DNA of 64,000 nt from Kribbella voronezhensis (lineage in GTDB: Bacteria; Actinomycetota; Actinomycetes; Propionibacteriales; Kribbellaceae): contig NZ_SOCE01000001.1 of NCBI RefSeq assembly GCF_004365175.1, forward strand, positions 3,045,403 to 3,109,402, written 5' to 3'. This document shows, piece by piece, positions 9,120-18,640 of the stretch (positions within the stretch are counted from its first letter, which is position 1; every line of letters begins with the position of its first letter). The position numbers and the translations under genes were made by a program. The notes beneath the pieces were generated by a model. It ran no database searches. It was not told the origin of the DNA and was given only the letters and a program-made list of their open reading frames with translations.

Positions 9120-9911
9120 TCAGCGGGCGGTCGTGTAGAGCACGGTGCCGGACTCGATGAACGCTTCTGGAGGGAGTTCGGCCAGTTGCCGCTCGGCATC
9201 CGCCAAGCATTCCGCGCGGAGGTCGGCCGCAAGCAGGGCGATCCGCCGCGCCATCGCTCCGATGACCTGGGAGTGCGCCAGGAACTCCTCGGCCGTCGGG
9301 TGATGGTGAAACCGCTCGACGGTGATCTCGACCTGGCCGAAGTTCGCGGCCCGCAGAGCCGCCTCGAGCTCCACCGGGTCGGAGGTGACCGCGTTGGACG
9401 GCATCTGCGGCGAGGGATCGGGCGGGCCGCCGTACTCGTCGATCACCCGCACCCAGACGTCGTACGCCGGATGCGGGTCGTGGCCCGACCAGGTCACCGC
9501 GGCGAAGGAACCACCAGGCGCCACCACCCGGCGTACCTCGGACAAAGCAGCAGGGAGGTCAGGGAGATGGAACAACACGAACGGCATGACGACGGCGTCC
9601 AGACTCGCCCCGGCGAACGGCAGAGCCTGGGCGTCGCCGACCACCCGGGCGAACCGGGCCGGCGCCTGCCGGAGCATCGCCTCGGTCAGGTCGGCACCGA
9701 TGACTCGCGCCCTCGGAGCGAGCTGCTCGAGATGAGGCAGCAACCGGCCCGGACCACATCCGAGCTCGGCGACGCGACGGGCCTCGCCAAGGTCGAGCCG
9801 ATCCGCGACAGCCCGTGCGTGCACGGCAAGCACATCGGCCCACTTCCCGGCGTACGCCGTGGCGACGGCGGCATAGTTCGCCCGGATCGCGGCGGTGACG
9901 GGTTCGGTCAT
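9120..9911 (-). CDS. Class I SAM-dependent methyltransferase (UbiE/SmtA-like)
   Basis: 263 residues with the classical small-molecule methyltransferase fold. Motif I is VAELGCGPG (about 47-55), there is an acidic residue after strand 2 (VIGADLTEAML), motif II is LDAVVMPFVLFHLPD, and motif III is RVVAPGGSFAAVTW. The substrate is not evident. It starts three bases after the stop of the DUF2785 gene, so the two are probably translated from one message. Confidence 0.85.
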   Translation of the reverse strand: MTEPVTAAIRANYAAVATAYAGKWADVLAVHARAVADRLDLGEARRVAELGCGPGRLLPHLEQLAPRARVIGADLTEAMLRQAPARFARVVGDAQALPFAGASLDAVVMPFVLFHLPDLPAALSEVRRVVAPGGSFAAVTWSGHDPHPAYDVWVRVIDEYGGPPDPSPQMPSNAVTSDPVELEAALRAANFGQVEITVERFHHHPTAEEFLAHSQVIGAMARRIALLAADLRAECLADAERQLAELPPEAFIESGTVLYTTAR

Positions 9912-9914
9912 CGA

Positions 9915-10709
9915 TCAGAAATAGTAGGGCGTCGCGGCATGGAAAACCTCGACGAGCTTGGCCTTGATCGCGTCGCGACGAGGGACCTGGACCGGTGGCT
10001 TCTCGCGGTCGAGCACCACGCCGTTGTCGACCATGGCGTAGACCACGCGCAGGGTGCGGAGCGTGTTGGAGGACTCGGGAGCGATCCCGCCCGAGGTGTG
10101 CATGCTGATCGCGCGGACCGCGGGGTCCAGCCAGCTGGTCGCGTCCGCCGCACTGAGGTCCGGCCGGGTCAGGGCGGCCGACAGAGCGAATCCCAGCCGG
10201 TCGTCCTCGAGATCCTGCATCACGTGCTCGGTGGGGGTCAGCAGGCGGCCGATGCCGAGCCGGAGCATCTCCACCGGCTCGACGGCGGGAACGAGCGCCA
10301 GCGCCCCCAGCAGGTCGCTGCCATGGGCCATCGCGTGCAGCCAGCCGAGCTTCGGGTCGTAGCCGCGCAGATCCTCCTCGGCCACGTACCAGCGCTCGAA
10401 CGGCGGCACCCAGGCCGGCTCGAAGACCCCGGCCGACACGATCGAGTCGAGGATCAGCGGCGCGAACGTCCGGGCCTGGATCTCCTCGTCCCCGAACCGG
10501 CTCACCATCTCGTCCCCGAGCGCCCGGAGCTGCTCGGTGCTCAGCACACCCTTCCCGATCCAGGTCGCCAGCGTCGAGTACGCCTGGCCGTCCCGAACCG
10601 CGGGATCAGGCGACCGCAACATCCCCGACAGCTCACCCACCAGTTCGTCGAGCGGACGATCATCCGGTACAGCGAAGCCCCCGGCACGAACCCGCGCCCA
10701 ATCCGTCAT
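9915..10709 (-). CDS. DUF2785 family protein
   Basis: 264 residues starting at ATG 10709 (MTDWARVRAGGF). Upstream in-frame codons are open, but they encode low-complexity sequence without a ribosome site. The protein is all-helical and recognisable as a DUF2785 member by RTFAPLILDSIV, the LGWLHAMAHGSDLL core and RVVYAMVDNGVV. The family has no established reaction; the conserved HAMAHG segment may form a helical-repeat pocket. It is the first gene of a likely two-gene operon with the methyltransferase behind it. Confidence 0.7.
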   Translation of the reverse strand: MTDWARVRAGGFAVPDDRPLDELVGELSGMLRSPDPAVRDGQAYSTLATWIGKGVLSTEQLRALGDEMVSRFGDEEIQARTFAPLILDSIVSAGVFEPAWVPPFERWYVAEEDLRGYDPKLGWLHAMAHGSDLLGALALVPAVEPVEMLRLGIGRLLTPTEHVMQDLEDDRLGFALSAALTRPDLSAADATSWLDPAVRAISMHTSGGIAPESSNTLRTLRVVYAMVDNGVVLDREKPPVQVPRRDAIKAKLVEVFHAATPYYF

Positions 10710-10817
10710 GCAGCGCAGGCTAGACGCTCCACCGGTCCACCCACCAGCGCCCCGCCCACCGACCGACATCCGGAGCGAAATCACCCTCGACCACGCGACT
10801 CCGCAAAAGGAAGCGGC

Positions 10818-10846
10818 CCGTGGGGCATCTGGTGGATGCTCCACGG
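10818..10846 (-). terminator. Terminator of the ABC exporter operon
   Basis: A 12-base stem (10818-10829 with 10835-10846, one G-U pair) and a five-base loop. On the minus strand it is followed by TTCCTTTT, a reasonable intrinsic terminator for the upstream ABC genes. It sits about 200 bp past their last stop codon. Confidence 0.6.
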
Positions 10847-10959
10847 ACCGCGGCGACCAGGACCCCTCAGCCCGGCCGTGCCTTCATTCTCCCCCGCCGC
10901 CGGTCCCCCACCGACCGCGCCCTTTCAACTCCCTCGGCCTCCACCGCTCGAAGGCCGCC

Positions 10960-11035
10960 CCCTCGACCGATCTCCCCTCAGCCGATCTCCCTCGACCGAT
11001 CTGCCACTGGCCGATCTGCCACCGGCCGATCGACT
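10960..11035. repeat. Short CCGATC tandem repeat
   Basis: Five copies of CCGATC(T) occur at 14-15 bp intervals (10968, 10983, 10997, 11012, 11027) immediately after the ABC permease stop codon. The rest of the 10710-11048 gap holds the terminator and nothing else I can support. Confidence 0.55.
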
Positions 11036-11048
11036 GCGAACGCGACTG

Positions 11049-11804
11049 TCAGGCGTCGCGCTTGCTGGCGCTGATCAGAGCGATCGTGAGCAACGCCGCC
11101 GCCCAGCCGGCGAAGTACAGCAGTGCCAGCCAGGGACCCATGGCGTAGTCCCCCTGGGCGCCGGCCAGACCGAAGTCCTGCCCTTGGTTCAGGAAGGAGC
11201 TGCCATTGGCGAACGGCGACCACTGAGCCATGTCGTCGCCGACCTTGGGGATCAGGTTGAAGAGGTTCTCGACCAGTAGCGGCCAGAGGATCAGGATCGC
11301 GATCGCGCCCGCGCTCTGCCGGATCAGGATGCCGATCGCGACCGCGATGACGGCCGAGAGAGCGAAGATCAGACCCTGTCCGGCCAGCAGCCGCCATTCG
11401 GCGGGTGTGTCGATGGACAGGTCGGCACCGCTGACGAACAGGTTGCCGATACCCCACGCCCCGAAGGAAGCGATCAGACCGACGACACCGGCCAGGAAGG
11501 CGACCACAGCGGTCTTGCCCAGGAGCAGCGCAGTGCGCTGCGGCACGGCCTGGAAGCTGGTCCGGATGGTGCCGAAGCGGTACTCGGTGGTGACCGCCAG
11601 CGCGGCCATCACCATCATCACCATCTGGCTCAGCTGCGCGCCCGGCTGGGTGATGAAGATCGTGGCCCGTTGCTCGTCCGCGCCCTTGAGGAACCCGGTG
11701 GTCAGCGCGGCGAAGCCGATGGTCAGCACGGCGGCGACGATCATGCACCACCACGGTGAGCGGGTGGAGAAGAGCTTGATGCGCTCGACTGTGATCACCG
11801 ACAT
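11049..11804 (-). CDS. ABC-2 type transporter permease
   Basis: 251 residues with about six hydrophobic segments in the ABC-2 arrangement: an N-terminal helix after a short cytosolic stretch (ERIKLFSTRSPWW), the EYRFGTIRTSF loop typical of this family, and a last helix ending in SASKRDA. It should form the membrane channel of an exporter with the ATPase encoded just upstream. The ATG at 11804 lies one base after the ATPase stop, so translation is probably coupled. The substrate is unknown. Drug or lantibiotic export, or immunity, is typical for this class. Confidence 0.85.
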   Translation of the reverse strand: MSVITVERIKLFSTRSPWWCMIVAAVLTIGFAALTTGFLKGADEQRATIFITQPGAQLSQMVMMVMAALAVTTEYRFGTIRTSFQAVPQRTALLLGKTAVVAFLAGVVGLIASFGAWGIGNLFVSGADLSIDTPAEWRLLAGQGLIFALSAVIAVAIGILIRQSAGAIAILILWPLLVENLFNLIPKVGDDMAQWSPFANGSSFLNQGQDFGLAGAQGDYAMGPWLALLYFAGWAAALLTIALISASKRDA

Positions 11805-11805
11805 G

Positions 11806-12807
11806 TCAGTTGTCCTCCTTCGGCCCGGCGGCCACCTCGGCGCCGGAGACCGGCGGAACCGCGGTCACGTCGGTGACTGCGGCAATCTCGTCGTGCGCGT
11901 GGTACTGGACCGAGTCGCCGGTCATCTGCATGAACGCCGCTTCCAGCGAGCCACGCTGCAAGGTCAGCTCGTGCAGGACGATGCCCTGTGCGGCGGCGGC
12001 CTCACCGACCTGGTCGGTGGTGGTGTCGCCCTCGACGAACAGCACCTTGCCCTCGTCCTCGACGTCCTCGATCCGGGTCACCAACTGCTGCTGGTTCAGC
12101 ACGCCCTGGAGCTGGTCGAGTTGTGGGCTACGCACCTTGACGGTCGTGCCGCTCGCGCGGTCGACGAACTCCGTGGTGGTGCTCTGCGCGATCAGTCGGC
12201 CGCGGCCGATCACGATCAGCTCTTCGGCGGTCAGCGCCATCTCGGACAGCAGGTGGCTGGAGACCAGCACGGTCCGGCCCTCGTCGGCCAGCCGGTGCAT
12301 GAAGGTCCGGATCCAGACGATGCCCTCGGGGTCGAGCCCGTTGACCGGCTCGTCGAAGAGCAGGATCTCCGGGTCACCGAGCAGGGCGCCGGCGATGCCG
12401 AGGCGCTGCGACATACCCAGCGAGTAGGCCCCGGCGCGCTTGTTCGCGACCGAGGTGAGGCCGACCATCTCCAGGACCTTGTCGACACTCGACTTCGGCA
12501 ACTTGTTGGAGGCGGCCATCCAGGCAAGGTGGGCCCGCGCCGACCGGTTCGGGTGCACCCACTTGGCGTCCAGCAGGGCGCCGATCTTGGTCAGCGGCTG
12601 CCGCAGATCGCGGTAGTGCTGGCCGTCGATGCGGACGTCGCCGGAGGTGGGGGTGTCGAGTCCCAGGATCATCCGCATGGTGGTGGACTTGCCGGCCCCG
12701 TTCGGGCCGAGGAAGCCGGTCACCTTGCCGGGCTTCACCTCGAAAGACAGGTTGTCAACGGCAACAGTTGCGCCGTATCGCTTGGTGAGGCCTTTTGCCT
12801 CGATCAT
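11806..12807 (-). CDS. ABC transporter ATP-binding protein (DrrA/BcrA type)
   Basis: 333 residues from ATG 12807, which follows GAGGAG; longer in-frame starts up to 12963 lack a ribosome site. Walker A is GPNGAGKST (about 34-42), the signature is the modified LGMSQ, and Walker B is ILLFDEPVNGLDP. The 100-residue C-terminal extension is typical of DrrA-like drug-export ATPases. It powers the ABC-2 permease encoded next. The 303-bp gap upstream (12808-13110) must contain its promoter; I see no other feature there. Confidence 0.9.
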   Translation of the reverse strand: MIEAKGLTKRYGATVAVDNLSFEVKPGKVTGFLGPNGAGKSTTMRMILGLDTPTSGDVRIDGQHYRDLRQPLTKIGALLDAKWVHPNRSARAHLAWMAASNKLPKSSVDKVLEMVGLTSVANKRAGAYSLGMSQRLGIAGALLGDPEILLFDEPVNGLDPEGIVWIRTFMHRLADEGRTVLVSSHLLSEMALTAEELIVIGRGRLIAQSTTTEFVDRASGTTVKVRSPQLDQLQGVLNQQQLVTRIEDVEDEGKVLFVEGDTTTDQVGEAAAAQGIVLHELTLQRGSLEAAFMQMTGDSVQYHAHDEIAAVTDVTAVPPVSGAEVAAGPKEDN

Positions 12808-13110
12808 CGCCGTACTCCTCGTTCGGTGGCGCGCCAGTGAATCCTCGGGCGGGCTGTTGCTATCAGTATCGAGGCCAGGTCGGGTCATCACATCGGACCC
12901 CGGGCGGATCCGGTGTGTCCACCTCTGGGTGGATTCTGCCGTTGTCCCCGTGGGGACCGCCATCGGTTAACTCCCTGACCTGCCCCCGACGATCCCTCAC
13001 TCGCGCGGCCCACGCATCAGCCGAAAGTAGACGGCTGCCGGCCGAAAGTCCGTCGGACGGTAGCGGCCGCCGAACAAGCCCGCCCCGCCAGAAGTCCCGG
13101 TATACAAAGC

Positions 13111-13147
13111 GCAAAGCCCGCCGGAGAGACTCTCCGACGGGCCTTGC
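13111..13147 (-). terminator. Terminator of hppA
   Basis: An 18-base stem (13111-13128 with 13130-13147, two G-U pairs). On the minus strand it is followed by T-rich GCTTTG. It lies about 40 bp after the hppA stop codon and separates hppA from the ABC operon. Confidence 0.8.
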
Positions 13148-13188
13148 GGTTCACTGCTGGGTGCTGTTTGTCCTGACCTGCGGTCAGA

Positions 13189-15495
13189 TCACGCGGCGGC
13201 GTTCACCTCGGCCGGGGTGTCCGAGATGACGGACTCGCGGCGCTTGGAGACGATCACGGCCGCGGCGATGATCACCAGCGCCACCAAGGAGATGGCGATC
13301 CGCAGCGCGGTGTTGGTGTCCTCGCCGATGGTCGACATCCCGACGACGGCCGGAGCGATCAGCACCGACACCAGGTTCATCACCTTGATCAGCGGGTTGA
13401 TGGCCGGGCCGGCGGTGTCCTTGAACGGGTCGCCCACGGTGTCACCGATGATGGTGGCCTCGTGTGCCGGCGAACCCTTGCCGCCGTGGTTGCCGTCCTC
13501 GACCAGCTTCTTCGCGTTGTCCCAGGCGCCACCGGAGTTGGCCAGGAAGACGGCCATCAGGGTGCCGCTGGCGATCGCGCCGGCCAGGTAACCGGCCAGT
13601 GCCGAGGCGCCGAGGCCGAAGCCGACGGCGACCGGGGCCAGGATCGCGAGCAGACCCGGGGTGGCCAGCTCACGCAGCGAGTCGCGGGTGCAGATGTCGA
13701 CGACCTTGCCGTACTCCGGCTTGCCGGTGCCCTCCATGATGCCGGGGATGTCCCGGAACTGGCGGCGTACCTCGTACACGACCGCACCGGCGGCGCGGCC
13801 GACGGCGTTGATCGCGAGACCGGAGAACATGAACACGACGGCCGCACCGATGATCAGGCCGACCAGCGTGGACGGGTCGAAGACCAGGGCGTCCGCGTTG
13901 AACGCGGCGTCCCCGGCGTCGTTGAGCACCGCGTAGATCGAGTCCGTGTAGGAACCGAACAGCGCGGTCGCCGCCAGTACGGCGGTGGCGATGGCGATGC
14001 CCTTGGTGATCGCCTTGGTGGTGTTGCCAACGGCGTCCAGCTCGGTCAGGATCTGGGCCGCCTCGCCGTCGACGTCACCGGACATCTCGGCGATGCCCTG
14101 CGCGTTGTCGGAGACCGGGCCGAAGGTGTCCATCGCGACGATGACGCCGACGGTGGTGAGCAGACCACAGCCGGCCAGCGCGATCGCGAACAGCGCGACC
14201 ACACCGGAACCGCCGACCAGGAACGCGCCGTACACGGCGGCGGCGATCACGAGCGCGGTGTAGACCGCGGACTCGAAGCCGACCGAGATGCCGGACAGGA
14301 TCACGGTCGCGGCACCGGTCAGCGACGTCTTGCCGACGTCCTGGACCGGCTTGTCCTCGGTACCGGTGAAGTAGCCGGTCAGCGCCAGGATGATCGCGGC
14401 CAGCACGATGCCGATGATCACCGACACCGTGGCGATGATCCGGGGGTCGCCGTCGTGGCCGGCGATCGCGTCGGTCGCGCCGGTCAGGTCGCCGAACTTG
14501 CCCGGCAGGTAGACGAACGCCGCGATCGTGCAGAGCACGGCCGAGATGAAGGCCGAGATGTAGAAGGCGCGGTTGATCGTCTTCAGGCCGTTCTCGCCGG
14601 TCCGCGGCTTGGTCAGGAAGACACCGATGACCGCGGTGACGGCGCCGATGGCCGGCACGATCAGCGGGAAGATCAGGCCCTGCTCGCCGAAGGCGGCCTT
14701 GCCGAGGATCAGCGATGCCACCAGCATCACGGCGTACGACTCGAACAGGTCGGCCGCCATACCCGCGCAGTCACCGACGTTGTCGCCCACGTTGTCGGCG
14801 ATGGTCGCCGCGTTGCGGGGGTCGTCCTCGGGGATGTTCTGCTCGACCTTGCCGACCAGGTCGGCGCCGACGTCGGCGGCCTTGGTGAAGATACCGCCGC
14901 CGACCCGCATGAACATGGCGAGCATGGCGGCGCCGAAGCCGAAGCCCTCGAGCACCGTCGGGGCGTCGCCCTTGAAGAACAGCACCACGGCGGCGGCACC
15001 GAGCAGACCCAGGCCCACCGTCGCCATGCCCACCGTGCCACCGGTGCGGAACGCGACGCGCATGGCCGGCTCGCGCCCTTCGTTGCGGGCAGCCGCGGCG
15101 ACGCGGACGTTGGCCCGGGTCGCGAGCCACATGCCCAGGTAGCCGATCGTGGCGGAGAAGCCCGCACCGACCAGGAAGAAGATCGACCGGAAGATCTTCA
15201 GCGTGGTGTCGTTGTCGCCGTCACTGTGCACAGGCAGCAGGAACAGCAACAAGAACGCGACCACGGCGAAGACCGACAGCGTCTTGAACTGGCGGTTCAG
15301 GTAGGCGGCAGCACCTTCCTGGACCGCCTGAGCGATCGTCTTCATACTTTCGGTGCCATCGTTCGCGGCAAGCACCTGACCGCGGAACACCATCGCGATG
15401 GCGACCGCGAAGATCGCGATCACTCCGACGACGATGACCAGCGTGGTGTTGCTCGACGAAAGATCCACCGCTTGTACAGCAAGCGACGCGGACAT
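13189..15495 (-). CDS. hppA: Membrane-bound proton-translocating pyrophosphatase
   Basis: 768 residues, about 16 membrane helices, the normal length for bacterial H+-PPases. It hydrolyses pyrophosphate at the cytosolic face and pumps protons out. The substrate-binding signature DVGADLVGKVE and the acidic DNVGDNVGDCAGMAADL segment are intact. Residue 494, in GNTTKAITKG, is Lys. From family knowledge, Lys here marks the K+-independent class, whereas K+-dependent enzymes carry Ala. The start ATG is preceded by AAGGAGG. The order hppA, bldG, helicase matches S. coelicolor. Confidence 0.97.
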   Translation of the reverse strand: MSASLAVQAVDLSSSNTTLVIVVGVIAIFAVAIAMVFRGQVLAANDGTESMKTIAQAVQEGAAAYLNRQFKTLSVFAVVAFLLLFLLPVHSDGDNDTTLKIFRSIFFLVGAGFSATIGYLGMWLATRANVRVAAAARNEGREPAMRVAFRTGGTVGMATVGLGLLGAAAVVLFFKGDAPTVLEGFGFGAAMLAMFMRVGGGIFTKAADVGADLVGKVEQNIPEDDPRNAATIADNVGDNVGDCAGMAADLFESYAVMLVASLILGKAAFGEQGLIFPLIVPAIGAVTAVIGVFLTKPRTGENGLKTINRAFYISAFISAVLCTIAAFVYLPGKFGDLTGATDAIAGHDGDPRIIATVSVIIGIVLAAIILALTGYFTGTEDKPVQDVGKTSLTGAATVILSGISVGFESAVYTALVIAAAVYGAFLVGGSGVVALFAIALAGCGLLTTVGVIVAMDTFGPVSDNAQGIAEMSGDVDGEAAQILTELDAVGNTTKAITKGIAIATAVLAATALFGSYTDSIYAVLNDAGDAAFNADALVFDPSTLVGLIIGAAVVFMFSGLAINAVGRAAGAVVYEVRRQFRDIPGIMEGTGKPEYGKVVDICTRDSLRELATPGLLAILAPVAVGFGLGASALAGYLAGAIASGTLMAVFLANSGGAWDNAKKLVEDGNHGGKGSPAHEATIIGDTVGDPFKDTAGPAINPLIKVMNLVSVLIAPAVVGMSTIGEDTNTALRIAISLVALVIIAAAVIVSKRRESVISDTPAEVNAAA

Positions 15496-15712
15496 CCGTC
15501 CTCCTTGTTGGCAACCCCTGTGGACTTGACGGCCCCCGTAAGCCGCTACCGAAGGGTTGGGAAATACGAAACAGCACCAATGACCTGGCGCGGTGGGTCA
15601 CTCTAACGGGTAATCCGACCAGACCTGACGACAGGGTGGTCTACGTCATACCCGGGCCTGAGGGCAAGGCCGGCACCCTCTGTAGTCACAGCAACACCTG
15701 AACCCGGCCGAC

Positions 15713-16042
15713 TCAGATGGCCGAGGCGACATCGGGGTGGATGTCGAAAACCTTGGTCAGGCCGGTGATCCGGAAGATCTTCAGCAACCGTTCCTGCGTA
15801 CAGACCAGGGACAGCGACCCGTCGTGGGTGCGGACCCGTTTCAGTCCGCCGACGAGCACGCCGAGCCCGGTGGAGTCGAGAAAATCCACTCTTTCAAGGT
15901 CTACGACCAACTCGTACTGCCCCGCGTCGACCAGCGAGACGAGGGTCTCGCGCAGCTTCGGCGCGGTGTAGACGTCGATCTCCCCGCCCACCTCGACGAC
16001 GGTGCGCCCGCCCTCCGAGCGCGTCGTCAGCGACAGATCCAC
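15713..16042 (-). CDS. bldG: Anti-sigma factor antagonist, BldG-like (STAS domain)
   Basis: A small STAS-domain protein of 109 residues from GTG 16042, which has GGAGG five bases upstream and aligns with the start of Streptomyces BldG (VDLSL for MDLSL). An ATG at 16072 would add ten residues but has no ribosome site. The phosphorylatable serine is in DFLDSTGLG and becomes Ser57 with this start, as in BldG. Unphosphorylated, such proteins capture anti-sigma kinases and release stress or development sigma factors. In S. coelicolor an anti-sigma gene (SCO3548) follows; here only 217 non-coding bases lie before hppA. Confidence 0.9.
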   Translation of the reverse strand: MDLSLTTRSEGGRTVVEVGGEIDVYTAPKLRETLVSLVDAGQYELVVDLERVDFLDSTGLGVLVGGLKRVRTHDGSLSLVCTQERLLKIFRITGLTKVFDIHPDVASAI

Positions 16043-16285
16043 TTCGGCCTCCGATCCCGTGAACTGTTGCATTCAACCATGTACGGACCGTGAGTAGGGC
16101 CGTTGCGGAAAACTCTTTCATTCCGGCTCATCCCGCGTCGACCTCCTCGACAGAACTGTTGTGTGCATCCGCATTTGCAGCCGCCTCCGGCGTCCGACCG
16201 TGCACGTTCCGGCACCCTGCGTCGTCCGAAGTTGTCGACGGCCACGACTACGCTCGCGGTATGCGTGAGGGCGGTGAACAGGCAG

Positions 16286-18601
16286 ATGCACGACAGCGGT
16301 GAAGCGGCACTCGTACTCAAACGCTTGGCTGCCGGACCCGGCCGGGCCGAGAGGCTCACCCACGTCGAATCCGTGCCGCCACGACAGGGCCGGACCGGCG
16401 CCTGGCCACGCTGGGTCCCCACGGAAGTGCTGACCCAACTCGCCGACGCCGGCGTGACCGAGCCATGGACCCATCAGGTCGCGACAGCCGAGGCCGCCTA
16501 CAGCGGCAAGCACGTCGTCGTCGCCACCGGGACGGCGTCGGGCAAGTCGCTCGGCTACCTGCTGCCCGCCTTCGCCACGCTGAGCATCGCCCAGTCGGCG
16601 TCGCCCCATCGGCGTACGGCGTCAGTTCTGTACTTGTCGCCCACCAAGGCGCTCGCGCACGACCAGTTGCGCGCGGTCTCGGCGTACTCCGTGCCCGGGT
16701 TGCGGCCCACAACGCTCGACGGGGACTCGGAGCGGACCGAGCGGGACTGGGCCCGGGACCACGCCACCTATGTACTGAGCAATCCGGACATGCTGCACAG
16801 GTCGGTGCTGCCCAACCACCAGCGCTGGGCCAGGTTCCTCGGCTGCTTGCAGTACGTCGTGGTCGACGAGTGCCACCACTACCGAGGGGTGTTCGGCGCG
16901 CACGTCGCCGGAGTACTACGCCGCCTCCGGCGCGTCTGCGCGCAGTACGGCGCTCATCCGATCTTCATCTGTGCCTCTGCGACGGTCGCGGAGCCGGCCG
17001 TGTCGGGCGAGCGACTGACCGGCCTGCCGATGGTGGAGGTGGTCGCGGACGGCTCGCCCCGAGGCGGCATCTCCTTCGGTCTGTGGGAGCCGCCGCTGAC
17101 ATCGGCCAGAGGAGAGAACGGAGCCGCCGTACGCCGTTCCGCTACGGCTGAGGTCGCGGATCTGCTCACCGACCTCGTGGTGTCCGGCGTCAGGACCGTG
17201 GCGTTCGTCCGATCCCGGCGGGGCGCCGAGACGGTCGCGCTGACCGCGCGCGACAACCTTGCCGAAGTAGACCCGGCGCTGGCCGACCAGGTGTCGGCGT
17301 ATCGGGCCGGTTATCTCCCGGAGGAGCGGCGACGGCTGGAAGGCATGCTGCAGAGCGGGGAGCTCACCGGCGTCGCAGCGACCAACGCGCTCGAGCTGGG
17401 CATCGACATCGCCGGGCTGGACGCAGTACTGCTCTCTGGTTGGCCGGGGACGCGCGCGTCGCTTTGGCAGCAAGCGGGGCGAGCAGGACGAACCGGTGGC
17501 GATGCGCTGGCTCTACTGGTCGCCAGGGACGACCCGCTGGACACCTATCTGGTCCGGCATCCGCAAGCGATCTTCGGGCGACCGGTCGAGGCGACGGTGT
17601 TCAACCCGGAGAACCCGTACGTGCTCGGTCCCCAGCTCTGTGCTGCAGCCCAGGAGTTGCCGCTCACGCCGGCCGACTACGAGATCTTCGGAGCCACCAC
17701 CGAGAACGTGATCGGCCAGCTGGTCCGGCAAGGCCTGCTGCGGGAGCGACCGCACGGCTGGTTCTGGACCAGGCGCGATCGGGCCGTCGACGCGATCGAC
17801 ATCCGCTCGGCCGGTGGCAAGACCGTGCAGATCGTCGAGGACCAGACCGGTCGGCTGCTCGGAACGGTCGACGGCGGCTCGGCTCACGCCAGCGTGCACG
17901 AGGGCGCGGTCTACGTCCACGCCGGCGAGTCGTACCTGGTTCGCAGCCTCGACCTGGAGGGGCACGCCGCCATCGTCGAGCAGGCCTCACCGGACTACAC
18001 CACTTTCGCCCGCGACAAGACGGACATCAGCATCCTGGCCGCCGAGCAGACCCGGGCCTGGGGCTCGGCGGAGTTGTCGCGCGGCTGGGTCCAGGTGACC
18101 AGCCAGGTGATCTCGTACCAGCGCAAGGAGCTCGGGACCGGCAACATCCTCGACGAGCAGCCCTTGGATCTCCCGGCGCGAACACTGCGCACCAAGGCCG
18201 TCTGGTGGACCATGCCCGACGCGCTGGTCGAAAGTCTCGGGCTGACCGACGTACCAGGGGCCGCGCATGCGGCAGAGCACGCGTCGATCGGGCTGCTGCC
18301 GTTGTTCGCCACCTGCGACCGCTGGGACATCGGCGGGGTCTCCACCGCCAAGCACGCCGACACGGGCCGGCTGACCGTCTTCGTGTACGACGGTCACCCG
18401 GGCGGAGCGGGATTCGCCGAGCACGGCTATGCCGCGGCGCGCGATTGGTTGACCGCGACACGTGAGGCGATAGCACACTGTGAGTGCGTGGACGGGTGCC
18501 CGTCGTGCGTACAGTCACCCAAATGTGGGAACGGGAACAACCCACTCGACAAGGGCGGCGCAGTCGCGCTGCTCACCGCACTTCTAGGCAGTGAGGCCTA
18601 A
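16286..18601 (+). CDS. DEAD/DEAH-box helicase with C-terminal DUF1998/MZB zinc domain (MrfA/YprA-like)
   Basis: About 771 residues from ATG 16286; a GTG at 16274 and an open frame back to 16103 leave the start uncertain. Walker A is ATGTASGKS, the motif II box is VVDECHH, and motif VI falls in SLWQQAGRAGRTG. Four cysteines near the C terminus (CECVDGCPSCVQSPKC) form the metal site of the DUF1998 family. The B. subtilis relative MrfA is a DNA-repair helicase, and Rv3649 is the M. tuberculosis counterpart. It is divergent from bldG across a 243-bp promoter region. Confidence 0.92.
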   Translation: MHDSGEAALVLKRLAAGPGRAERLTHVESVPPRQGRTGAWPRWVPTEVLTQLADAGVTEPWTHQVATAEAAYSGKHVVVATGTASGKSLGYLLPAFATLSIAQSASPHRRTASVLYLSPTKALAHDQLRAVSAYSVPGLRPTTLDGDSERTERDWARDHATYVLSNPDMLHRSVLPNHQRWARFLGCLQYVVVDECHHYRGVFGAHVAGVLRRLRRVCAQYGAHPIFICASATVAEPAVSGERLTGLPMVEVVADGSPRGGISFGLWEPPLTSARGENGAAVRRSATAEVADLLTDLVVSGVRTVAFVRSRRGAETVALTARDNLAEVDPALADQVSAYRAGYLPEERRRLEGMLQSGELTGVAATNALELGIDIAGLDAVLLSGWPGTRASLWQQAGRAGRTGGDALALLVARDDPLDTYLVRHPQAIFGRPVEATVFNPENPYVLGPQLCAAAQELPLTPADYEIFGATTENVIGQLVRQGLLRERPHGWFWTRRDRAVDAIDIRSAGGKTVQIVEDQTGRLLGTVDGGSAHASVHEGAVYVHAGESYLVRSLDLEGHAAIVEQASPDYTTFARDKTDISILAAEQTRAWGSAELSRGWVQVTSQVISYQRKELGTGNILDEQPLDLPARTLRTKAVWWTMPDALVESLGLTDVPGAAHAAEHASIGLLPLFATCDRWDIGGVSTAKHADTGRLTVFVYDGHPGGAGFAEHGYAAARDWLTATREAIAHCECVDGCPSCVQSPKCGNGNNPLDKGGAVALLTALLGSEA

Positions 18602-18640
18602 CCGTCCAGCAGTCCGGCTGCTGGAAGAAAGGCAGCGATC

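Noticed and set aside
13462-15606. 714-codon plus-strand frame opposite hppA
   Set aside because: It mirrors a conserved membrane protein, and its translation is Gln/Arg/Asp/Gly-rich low complexity.
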